Assembly (NCBI GenBank): GCA_003219675.1
Contig: QHPW01000141.1
Span: forward strand, 1-7,386
Direction of reading: 5' to 3'
Source: Verrucomicrobiota bacterium
GTDB taxonomy: Bacteria > Verrucomicrobiota > Verrucomicrobiia > Limisphaerales > AV2
Length of the DNA stretch: 7,386 nt
The number at the start of each line of letters is the position of its first letter. The stretch's first letter is position 1. Below the pieces are notes generated by a model, which saw only the letters and a program-made list of their open reading frames with translations, ran no database searches and was not told the DNA's origin. A program made the position numbers and the translations under genes. Shown here one piece after another: positions 1 through 6,272 of the stretch.

Positions 1-7
1 GGGGCAG

Positions 8-42
8 GAGGAACCTCCAAAATTCGGACGTGAATCATGAAG
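8..42. repeat. degenerate direct repeat, copy 1
   Basis: This stretch resembles positions 268-304 in the same orientation. The shared blocks are GGAAC, CTCCAAAA, GGACGTGA and TGAAG, separated by small indels. Each copy sits directly to the left of a large palindrome (43-118 and 311-388), so it looks like a conserved flank of the repeat units rather than a gene part. No reading frame or RNA gene is supported here. Confidence 0.5.
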
Positions 43-118
43 CGTAGCAGCCGACGTAAGGAGGCTCCAACTTCCCTTCGTTCGAAATAGAATGAGCCTC
101 CTTACGTCGGCTGCTACG
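43..118. repeat. perfect 25-bp inverted repeat (hairpin 1)
   Basis: The left arm (43-67) begins CGTAGCAGCCGACGTAAGG and is exactly the reverse complement of the right arm (94-118). A 26-nt loop (68-93) separates them. A perfect 25-bp stem this far from any coding end is too good to be chance. There is no T-run after either arm, so it does not look like a standard intrinsic terminator. It is best read as a dispersed palindromic (REP/MITE-like) element of the kind common between genes in Verrucomicrobiota. That family assignment is from memory and inference. Confidence 0.85.
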
Positions 119-137
119 GAGCTTAAGGTTAGCCCGG

Positions 138-152
138 ACGCCGTTTTGGCGT
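138..152. repeat. small hairpin
   Basis: ACGCC (138-142) and GGCGT (148-152) pair around a GTTTT loop. GGTTA (127-131) and TAACC (167-171) could pair outside it. This makes a minor fourth hairpin between the two large palindromes. It is short enough that chance is possible. Confidence 0.35.
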
Positions 153-174
153 GCAGTGGGACCAATTAACCCTG

Positions 175-249
175 CGTAGCGGCGTCTTGGCAAAGCGCCG
201 CAATTCGTGGGAACAACAGCCAGCGGCGCTCTGCCGAGACGCCGCTACG
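175..249. repeat. 27-bp near-perfect inverted repeat (hairpin 2)
   Basis: The left arm (175-201, starting CGTAGCGGCGTCTTGGCA) pairs with the right arm (223-249, ending GACGCCGCTACG) around a 21-nt loop (202-222). Only two of 27 positions are not Watson-Crick: 188/236 is a T:G wobble and 193/231 is an A/C mismatch. Its outer ends (GCGTAGC at 174-180 and GCTACGG at 244-250) are the same as those of the palindrome at 43-118, which suggests related elements. No T-tract follows on either strand. Confidence 0.85.
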
Positions 250-267
250 GGGAGACGGTTTCATGGA

Positions 268-304
268 GAGGGAACACCTCCAAAAAATTGGACGTGAGTT
301 GAAG
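268..304. repeat. degenerate direct repeat, copy 2
   Basis: This is the partner of positions 8-42, with the same order of blocks (GGAAC, CTCCAAAA, GGACGTGA, TGAAG) and a few inserted bases. It immediately precedes the palindrome at 311-388. It appears non-coding. Confidence 0.5.
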
Positions 305-310
305 CCATGA

Positions 311-388
311 ACGGTGGGGCGAGACTCCGTCGAGCCCTGATCTCCAATAGACATGAATCAGGGCTCGCGAGGACGCTTGCCCCACCGT
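311..388. repeat. imperfect inverted repeat downstream of the CotH-domain gene (hairpin 3)
   Basis: The arms are 311-341 (starting ACGGTGGGGC, ending CGAGCCCTGAT) and 357-388 (starting ATCAGGGCTCG, ending GCCCCACCGT). The outer 10 bp and inner 11 bp pair perfectly, the middle is diverged, and the loop is 342-356. It begins 14 nt beyond the stop of the minus-strand giant gene, so its RNA hairpin would form in that gene's 3' region and could protect or end the transcript. No U-run follows on the minus strand, so a standard rho-independent terminator is not supported. It is more likely another dispersed palindrome. Confidence 0.75.
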
Positions 389-402
389 GTCCACCGAGAC
401 GG

Positions 403-3400
403 TCACGGTTTCTTCAACCGGTAAAACCTGGCGCTGCCGGAGGGCGTCACCGTGACGGAATTATTGGCAACATTAGGAACCGCATCCCATAGGGCCGACG
501 GGATTTGATCCGCCCATTCCAACACGTAGCCGGTAACGCTCGGAGGCCATGAGAGGGCGATGCTGGCGCCGGACCGCACGGCACTCAGCGCAGGATTGGA
601 TGTGTTGTCGATGCCCGCCGTCGCGGGCGCCACAACCCAATTGGCCGGGTCGTTGCCATACGCCTCGGCGACCGATCGTTGCAGCGACGCCCCCGTGCCA
701 TCGGCTCCCAATGGCCACGGCGCCGTGTTCGAGTAGCGCACCGCCTCGACCGTAATGTACGGGACACCGTTGGTGTCGGGCGTGTCGGGCCGTTGCAGTT
801 CCAAATTCTCACCGTCGTCCTGAAACGCGCCGTCGAACGGCCCAAATATCTGCACGGCCGCCGGCACGGAATATTTCGCCCGAAAAATCGCTGGATCGAT
901 CGCGACCACGAGTAACAATTGACCGGCGTCCAGCGTCGCGTTGGTCGGAAAACTGTAACCCAGCCCCGACAGTTTCCAGGTGTTGGTTGGAAACGACGGG
1001 GAGAACAGCGGGACGTTTGTGGACGCGATATTCTTCAACTCGACGAATTCCTCTCCACCCGCCTCCGGGCGATACATGATTTCCGTGATCACCAGCGGTC
1101 CGACACGCGGACCGGAATTGACAAAGCCGAGTGTGTCGGAGAGCTGCGCGGGAAACTGCTCGTCGCCCGCGCTGTTCAGGTAACGGCCGAAAGTCACCCC
1201 GTTCTCCGCCGCGCCGAAGCGAAATCCGTGCAGGTAACCGGTCAGGTTCGTGTTCGCGTCGCCCGAATAAATCCAGGCCTCATCGCCGGTCGAACGGAAG
1301 GCAAAGCTCGTGCCCGCGCCCGGAGTCGGATTAAAGTCCGCTTCCGTGAAGACGCGGTAGCCGCCCGCGGGAATCGTCGTGCCGTCCGGTATGCGTAATT
1401 TCTTCGGCGTTTTGAGATCGTCGCTGATAAACCATCCCCCGATGTTCACCTCGCCGGCGGTGGGATTGAACAACTCAATGGCGTCCACCTGCGGCAGATC
1501 GGTGTGCGTGAGCAGTTCGTTGATGAGAATCGGCGTGATGTCCGGCGCGGCATCATCCGCGCCCGGCGAACCGTCCACGGCGCCGCTGCCGCGCCAACTC
1601 CCTTTATCACCCCAGGTGTACCACGGGGCGTCTTCATCCACGATGACGAGCGAAAAGCCCAGTCCATCCGTGAGCGGATACCAGGAATTGCTATAGGCAA
1701 ATTCAAGAATTTTTTCGCCGACAGCGTCCTCCAGCCGAAGGGTTTCGCCGGCGTTGTCCAGTGATCCGGTGTATTCTCCTGCGATATCAAGGCCACCCCC
1801 ATAACGTGCGGTGAACGCGGCGAGATTTTTCACCACCAGCACAGTCGCGCCCGGGGCCAGGGTGGTCACGGCGCCGGCGGTGAAATCGAAATAGACGCCG
1901 TTGGCAAACCGCACGCCGGTCAGGTCCAGCGGCACCGGCCCGATGTTCTTCAACTCAAGGTATTCGAATTCCTGCGCGTCGTTGGTGCTGCCGGGTTGCG
2001 GCGGCGGATTGTACATGATTTCCGTGATGCGGAGGTACCGTTGAGCGAGCGAAGGATTGCCCGCGTAGCTATTGCTCGCCACGAGCCGGCCCGTGTCATC
2101 CGTGAGCGTGACGGCTTCGCCCCAGGCATTGAGTTGACCGCTGTAGTTGCCTTGCACGAACAATGACTGGCCGCCGCGTGGTCCGCTGGTACGCGTTCGG
2201 AATGAATTCACGTTGGGCGAAACATAAAGCGAGCTGTTCGCCGGCAGGACCGTGCCTGGCCGGAAGGTGAAGCTCACGCCACCGCCCATCTTCCATCCGG
2301 AAATGTCCACGGCGAAACCATTCGTGTTGAGAAGCTGGATGTATTCCTGCGCCTGGTCGCCGGTCGCCGGGTTGAACTCGATTTGCCCGATGTTCACCGC
2401 CGCATTCGACGGCTGCGCGGAAGGGATGCCCTCGCCGTTGAGGGTGGCGGCGGTGTTGGTGAAGAGAAACGCGCGACGGCCGGGCAGATGAATGTCGATG
2501 ATCCGCTGCGCTTCAGGCCGCATCTGGTTTTGGTTGCCCCATTTGGGCCAGGCCGAGAAGTCGCGGTCCGCGTCGGATGTGCCGAAGGCCGGCGGGTCCA
2601 GCAGGTCCAGCATTTCCCGGATGCGCGCCTCGATTCGCAAGCTGTTGGTCGCCGCGACCGGCGGTTGCAGGACCTGGTCCATGACCGTGCGAAGGCGGCG
2701 CAGGTACATGCGGCGAAAATCCGGGTGATTGAAGACCAGGTCGTAAAGCCGGTTGGGCGGTTTGCCCTGTTGAGCGGCATTATAGAAATTCAGCACGTTG
2801 TTTTGAAACAGGGTGTCGGTGAAGTAGCCCTGCGCATCGAGCCAGTTGCGGCCCCAGCTCAGGTCCACGTCCCACGGAAAGATGGTCCATTCACCCGTGC
2901 CCGGCGTGTCGCGATACAGATAAAAATTTTTGTGTCCGTGGTCCTGGTCGCTGATCAGCGCGAGCGCGACGAAGTAACTGATGGTCTGCGGCAGGTCCAG
3001 GTTGTCGTAGGCATAGACCACCCGGTTGGTCAACGGGCGCGATTCGTCGAGGTTGTTGACCAAGGTCTGCAGATCGCTGAAGTCCTCGCCCTTGCGGGTC
3101 TTTTTCTCGTTGCCGAAGGCGCTGCCCATATTGTTATACATTTTGTACAGCGCACCCTCGGGGTCGCGGCCCAGCCGTTCCAGCCATCGATCGTCGCCGT
3201 CCTCCATCATGTCCGCCACACTGAAGAAGCGCGCATTGCGCTGGGGACGGACCTGGAAGGCGAAATGGCCGGCTGACCCGGCCGCGGGGATCATCTCGTA
3301 AGCGAGCGAGTTGCGGACCTTGGCCTTGTCGGCGTAGTTGCTCAGGAATTTGATGTCCTTCATTCGCGGGCTGTTGGGGCGGTAGCGGAACCGGTGGTCG

Positions 3401-5700
3401 CTGTTGAAATCGAGGTTGTAACTTTTCTTGGGCCAGCCGGACGAACTCTGCCCGTGGAGACTGATCAACACGTTGTCGTAGAATTCGCCCAGATAGAACA
3501 GCGAACAGCGCGTGCCGCCGAACGTGTCCGCCGCCCCCGTGTTTTGCACGAACAGTTGCACCACCGGCAGCAGTGACTGAACGGCCGGATCAGAGACCAC
3601 TGTGCCGAGATACTGCTCGGAGTCGGTCGGGGCGGAAAACAACGGCCAGCGGGAACTGTTGTTCTGCGCGTCGGTCGCGATGACATAGTAACGGATCATC
3701 TGACCGTTGGTCGCGGTGCCGGTCGGAATGAGCGCGCTCCAGATTCCGTCGCCCGCCGCCACGTCGCCGTTGGCGCCGCCGTCGTTCATCGCCACAGCTG
3801 CTTCGGCGTTGAACATGACCCGATAGTGGAGTGTCGCATTGGAGAGCGCGTTGAAGGTCGGCAGGACACGCGCCGTCACCAGAAGGTCCTGACTGTCGAG
3901 CGGCATGTCCGGCGCATGGCGAACGTCGAGGATTACCGGGCCAAGATCCGCAGCGCCTGCGCTGTTCAAGGCGCCGGGAGTCGGGGTGAGAAAATAGCGG
4001 GCCTGTGAACCGATCTCCCCGACGCGGGTGGCCACCAACTCGGCCTGAATCAGAAAATCCGTGTTCGTCGCGTCGATATTCAACCCTTGGATGGCGAGGA
4101 GGTTGGTGCCGACGTTCAGCAGCGAGCTGAAAGAGGTGACGTTGAAGTCCTCGAATTGAACAGCCAGATTGTCCGGGTGCCGCGCGGTGGCGGTCGAGTT
4201 CCACGCCGGCGTCTCCGGCGCGTTTTTCCAGGCGATCTCCTGCCCATTGAGCCAGGCCACAAAGCCGTCGTCGTATTTCAGGCGGAGAGTGAGTTGGGCG
4301 ACGTCCGCAGGATTTGCCACCACAAAAGGAATCCGGATGAACGCCGAGCTGTTTACAGTTTGCATCTTCGTCCGAACGTCCGTCACGATACTCGGCCCGA
4401 AGTCCACCGGTGTCGCCGAGCCGCTCTGGAGAAGGCGCGCGATCTCATCCGCCGCCAACGCGCGGTCCCAGACAGCGACCTCGTCGATCTGGCCAAGGAA
4501 CGGGTTGCCCGTTGGGTCAAAGACGCCGCCGCCGCCGATGTTGAAGTTGAACCCGGAAGCGCCGTAGCTCGAAACGGACCCTGATGAAGCGGCGGCGAGG
4601 TTGCCGTCGTAATACAATTCCAGCGCCTGGCCGGTGCCCGCGGCGCAAATGTGGTGCCATTCATTGTTTGCAAACGGATAGGCAGTGTCGATCTGGCCGA
4701 CCGGCGTCCAGAGTTCAATGGTCGTGCCATTGATGAAGCCGAATTCGATGTCGTCGTTCTGCCCGAACAAACCGGTCCGCGAGCCTTGTGCGCCGGTGGG
4801 CCGAATCCAGCCCGCCATCGTGAACGAGGAACGATTGTCCAGCAGTCCCCCTGGCCCGCCGACATAATCATTCACCCCATCGAATTGCGCCGCCGTGTTG
4901 TCCGCCTCGAAACCGTTGAACTGGGGAGGGCGCGGCCCGGCTATCCCAGGCGTCACGCCGTTCTGGTACGTGCCGTTGGCCGAGGCGCCAAGGGTCCCGC
5001 TGTTGGCCGCGACCGTGCCGCTCGTTTCACCGAGACGCCAGTAAGCCAACGGCTGCGATTCGATGACCTGACCGGAATAAGAGCTTTCAAGGGGATCCAC
5101 GACCCCGGTGTCGTAACCGACGCCGTTGGTGCCGCGGACCCAGCCGGAGTCATCAAAGTCTGCCAGTGTCCAACTCGCGCCAAAGCTGCCGTCCACCGGG
5201 ATCAGGACCCGAACCGGCGCGTTGGTGGTGATCAACGCGGTGGTGCCCGTCACCAGTCCGAAACCGAGCGACACGTCGGGCACTTGACGCGGATACTTCG
5301 GCGCGAACTCCGTGGCGACCGTAACGCCGTCCGGCTGCACCAGAGCCAGATACTCGCCGCCTGGAGAGAGCTTGAAGTTGGTGTGCAGCGGCGCGCCCGG
5401 CACAACGCGATCCTTTCCCGAAGCGAAGACCACCAGAAAACCGCGCGCGTTTAAATTGGTGTTCGGGAACCGCCACTGGGTCAGGTCGCCTGCGGTGTCC
5501 GTGAGATACCAACCGTCCATGTTCACCGGACTGGAACCGCCGTTGTAAATCTCGATCCAATCTTCGTAGGAACCGTCCTCGTCGGCGAGCGTGCGCGTGT
5601 TGTCGGCCATGAACTCGGAGAGGATCACCGGACCGGCGGCAGAGAGGCCGAACGGCCAGGTAAGAGCGCACAGAAGCAGCGCGGCCAAGAGCTTTCTCAT
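403..5700 (-). CDS. giant secreted LamG/LTD/CotH-kinase-domain protein
   Basis: This is a 1765-residue protein that should be exported by the Sec route. Residues 1-22 form a signal peptide (MRK, a Leu/Ala-rich core, then LSAA before Gly). The frame stays open upstream to 5853, but Met at 5700 is chosen because the signal peptide begins there and the extra 51 codons come from repeat DNA. Domains: lamin-tail domain (LTD) about 23-140; first half of a galactose-binding-like jelly roll 155-205; LamG/concanavalin-like 213-428; second jelly-roll half 437-556 (YDDGFVAWLNG); Ig-like 585-690; CotH kinase-like 710-1085; LTDs near 1101-1215, 1223-1340, 1389-1510 and 1535-1655; small C-terminal beta domain 1703-1765. 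CotH signatures are HGQSSSGWPKKSY (749-761), HKNFYLYR (923-930) and FPWDVDLSWGR (941-951). Family knowledge suggests an atypical protein kinase fold plus carbohydrate- or surface-binding modules; the substrate is unknown. No Shine-Dalgarno site is seen. The gene appears to stand alone, divergent from sdhC. Confidence 0.9.
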   Translation of the reverse strand: MRKLLAALLLCALTWPFGLSAAGPVILSEFMADNTRTLADEDGSYEDWIEIYNGGSSPVNMDGWYLTDTAGDLTQWRFPNTNLNARGFLVVFASGKDRVVPGAPLHTNFKLSPGGEYLALVQPDGVTVATEFAPKYPRQVPDVSLGFGLVTGTTALITTNAPVRVLIPVDGSFGASWTLADFDDSGWVRGTNGVGYDTGVVDPLESSYSGQVIESQPLAYWRLGETSGTVAANSGTLGASANGTYQNGVTPGIAGPRPPQFNGFEADNTAAQFDGVNDYVGGPGGLLDNRSSFTMAGWIRPTGAQGSRTGLFGQNDDIEFGFINGTTIELWTPVGQIDTAYPFANNEWHHICAAGTGQALELYYDGNLAAASSGSVSSYGASGFNFNIGGGGVFDPTGNPFLGQIDEVAVWDRALAADEIARLLQSGSATPVDFGPSIVTDVRTKMQTVNSSAFIRIPFVVANPADVAQLTLRLKYDDGFVAWLNGQEIAWKNAPETPAWNSTATARHPDNLAVQFEDFNVTSFSSLLNVGTNLLAIQGLNIDATNTDFLIQAELVATRVGEIGSQARYFLTPTPGALNSAGAADLGPVILDVRHAPDMPLDSQDLLVTARVLPTFNALSNATLHYRVMFNAEAAVAMNDGGANGDVAAGDGIWSALIPTGTATNGQMIRYYVIATDAQNNSSRWPLFSAPTDSEQYLGTVVSDPAVQSLLPVVQLFVQNTGAADTFGGTRCSLFYLGEFYDNVLISLHGQSSSGWPKKSYNLDFNSDHRFRYRPNSPRMKDIKFLSNYADKAKVRNSLAYEMIPAAGSAGHFAFQVRPQRNARFFSVADMMEDGDDRWLERLGRDPEGALYKMYNNMGSAFGNEKKTRKGEDFSDLQTLVNNLDESRPLTNRVVYAYDNLDLPQTISYFVALALISDQDHGHKNFYLYRDTPGTGEWTIFPWDVDLSWGRNWLDAQGYFTDTLFQNNVLNFYNAAQQGKPPNRLYDLVFNHPDFRRMYLRRLRTVMDQVLQPPVAATNSLRIEARIREMLDLLDPPAFGTSDADRDFSAWPKWGNQNQMRPEAQRIIDIHLPGRRAFLFTNTAATLNGEGIPSAQPSNAAVNIGQIEFNPATGDQAQEYIQLLNTNGFAVDISGWKMGGGVSFTFRPGTVLPANSSLYVSPNVNSFRTRTSGPRGGQSLFVQGNYSGQLNAWGEAVTLTDDTGRLVASNSYAGNPSLAQRYLRITEIMYNPPPQPGSTNDAQEFEYLELKNIGPVPLDLTGVRFANGVYFDFTAGAVTTLAPGATVLVVKNLAAFTARYGGGLDIAGEYTGSLDNAGETLRLEDAVGEKILEFAYSNSWYPLTDGLGFSLVIVDEDAPWYTWGDKGSWRGSGAVDGSPGADDAAPDITPILINELLTHTDLPQVDAIELFNPTAGEVNIGGWFISDDLKTPKKLRIPDGTTIPAGGYRVFTEADFNPTPGAGTSFAFRSTGDEAWIYSGDANTNLTGYLHGFRFGAAENGVTFGRYLNSAGDEQFPAQLSDTLGFVNSGPRVGPLVITEIMYRPEAGGEEFVELKNIASTNVPLFSPSFPTNTWKLSGLGYSFPTNATLDAGQLLLVVAIDPAIFRAKYSVPAAVQIFGPFDGAFQDDGENLELQRPDTPDTNGVPYITVEAVRYSNTAPWPLGADGTGASLQRSVAEAYGNDPANWVVAPATAGIDNTSNPALSAVRSGASIALSWPPSVTGYVLEWADQIPSALWDAVPNVANNSVTVTPSGSARFYRLKKP
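406..594 (-). other. C-terminal beta domain of the giant protein, possible sorting module
   Basis: Residues 1703-1765 follow a short linker after the last LTD. They have the pattern hydrophobic strand (SIALSWPP), GYVLEWAD, LWDAV, strand (SVTVTP), then the end ARFYRLKKP. I recall similar short tails with a final FYRL at the ends of many large secreted Verrucomicrobiota proteins, where they look like FN3/Ig-like or sorting domains. The role in anchoring or secretion is inference. Confidence 0.5.
2446..3573 (-). other. CotH kinase-like domain of the giant protein
   Basis: Residues about 710-1085. The N-lobe strand carries SLHGQSSSGWPKKSY, where many CotH relatives have RG. Lys758 or Lys759 is the candidate phosphate-contacting lysine. 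NYADKAKVRNSLAYEM (788-803) matches the usual Asp/Arg-Asn helix of the family. DQDHGHKNFYLYR and PWDVDLSWGR give the Asp-x-Asp pair (D944, D946) expected to bind metal and nucleotide. The domain therefore looks catalytically competent, apart from the Arg-to-His change at 749. Bacterial and eukaryotic CotH proteins are secretory-route kinases; the target here is unknown. Confidence 0.8.
4417..5064 (-). other. LamG (concanavalin-like) domain inserted in a split jelly-roll domain
   Basis: Residues about 213-428 show the Laminin_G_3 pattern: QPLAYWRLGE at the start, AAQFDGVNDYV, SFTMAGWIRP, EWHHICAAG, LELYYDGNLAA and GQIDEVAVWDRAL at the end. The flanking pieces WTLADFDDSGWVRGTNGVGYD (177-197, shown as core W..ADFDDSGW) and IRIPFVVANPADVAQLTLRL together with YDDGFVAWLNG complete one jelly-roll fold, so the LamG domain sits as an insert inside it. 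Such domains usually bind glycans or protein ligands. Confidence 0.75.
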
Positions 5701-5712
5701 GAGTTGACGCCA

Positions 5713-5745
5713 CAAACGTAGCACACGTCGCGCCAGGCGTTGCAA
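5713..5745 (-). promoter_or_regulatory. candidate promoter of the giant gene
   Basis: Read on the minus strand, TTGCAA (5740-5745) lies 17 nt before GCTACG (5717-5722), which is followed by TTTG. TTGCAA resembles a -35 box, while the -10 box is poor against TATAAT. TACGTTTG also fits the Bacteroidota-type -7 pattern TAnnTTTG. If real, transcription would begin about 10 nt before the start codon, which would fit the missing Shine-Dalgarno site. This is weak evidence. Confidence 0.25.
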
Positions 5746-5800
5746 CCTTGGGAATTGCTCAATAGTTTCACGTCCAGAGGGCGGGACCGTGTGACGCCGT

Positions 5801-5870
5801 CCCTGAATCAGGGCCGGCAACATGCCGGCGCTCCCAACCGGGCTTCCTGGCACTGCCCCCGGAGCGCCGG
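5801..5870. repeat. nested GC-rich palindromes between divergent genes
   Basis: Three short inverted repeats follow one another. CCCTGA/TCAGGG spans 5801-5813, GCCGGC/GCCGGC spans 5813-5829 around AACAT, and CCGGCGCTCC (5825-5834) pairs exactly with GGAGCGCCGG (5861-5870). They share bases, so only some can form at once. They appear to be parts of a compound dispersed repeat rather than gene remnants. Confidence 0.6.
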
Positions 5871-5933
5871 TCCCCGACCCGGCAGGTCTGCAAAAGCACG
5901 CCGAAACGCGCCGGATCGGAGATCGGCGCTCCG
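5860..5933. repeat. 24-bp inverted repeat in the divergent intergenic region
   Basis: The arm at 5860-5883 (starting CGGAGCGCCGGTCCCCGA) pairs with 5910-5933 (ending GATCGGCGCTCCG) at 21 of 24 positions. All three differences are transitions and the loop is 26 nt. It competes with the 5825/5861 pairing for the same GGAGCGCCGG, giving two alternative folds. It lies about 160 nt upstream of the giant gene and about 340 nt upstream of sdhC. Confidence 0.7.
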
Positions 5934-5950
5934 CGGCGCCAGTCGAGTCG

Positions 5951-5972
5951 GGGGCGTGTCAGGATGCGCCCC
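5951..5972. repeat. 6-bp GC hairpin
   Basis: GGGGCG (5951-5956) and CGCCCC (5967-5972) pair around a 10-nt loop. It continues the palindromic mosaic to its left. No T-tract follows, so it is not called a terminator. Confidence 0.45.
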
Positions 5973-6189
5973 TCCCAACCCTGAGGTTCAGTCCTCCATT
6001 TGGAATAAAGAATCCACGCCGAGTTTCTGCCGCCTGATACTGCCATAACCCGATCACCCCGACGTCTTTGATTGATTGGGCCTTGGCCAGCGTCCAGCCG
6101 TGGTAATCGGCTGGGTTCAAGCGCCAAGCAGTCGCCAATTAGCCCGAATTACCCGCCGCCAAGCCCCCCTTATACCTGCTTCAGGCGCA
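5973..6189. other. intergenic stretch with one small hairpin and no supported gene
   Basis: The longer open frames across this stretch have no recognisable domain and run through the palindromic DNA. The only local structure is CCAGCCG (6094-6100) pairing with CGGCTGG (6108-6114) around a 7-nt loop, preceded by a GGCC-TT-GGCC palindrome at 6079-6088. I see no riboswitch or tRNA here. Confidence 0.5.
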
Positions 6190-6216
6190 TTGACGTTGTT
6201 CGCCGTGGATTATTAG
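6190..6216 (+). promoter_or_regulatory. candidate sigma70-type promoter for sdhC
   Basis: TTGACG (6190-6195) is one base from the -35 consensus. TATTAG (6211-6216) matches four of six -10 positions, after a short 15-nt spacer. Transcription from here would give a leader of about 50 nt before the sdhC start. GGGCG (6235-6239) could pair with CGCCC (6251-6255) in that leader. The call rests on motif likeness only. Confidence 0.35.
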
Positions 6217-6272
6217 ATTCCCCGACGCTTGACCGGGCGCCGGGCTTCGTCGCCCAGCACGCCGGGTCCCAA

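Noticed and set aside
94..130. Intrinsic terminator at the first palindrome
   Set aside because: The stem is far longer than usual and neither side is followed by a T-run.
43..249. CRISPR array
   Set aside because: The units are palindromes with different interiors, and there are no regularly spaced identical repeats.
2383..3276. 297-codon plus-strand open frame opposite the CotH domain
   Set aside because: It is an antisense shadow of a high-GC coding region, with no recognisable protein features.
5701..5853. A 51-codon N-terminal extension of the giant protein
   Set aside because: It would put an arginine-rich stretch before a clear signal peptide, and its DNA belongs to the palindromic repeat block.
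5768..6127. 119-codon minus-strand open frame in the divergent intergenic region
   Set aside because: Its sequence is the translation of GC-rich palindromes, with no domain and no ribosome site.
6072..6272. Upstream in-frame extension of sdhC
   Set aside because: The family's conserved N-terminus begins at 6273, and the extension is Pro/Ser/Arg-rich and covers the candidate promoter.
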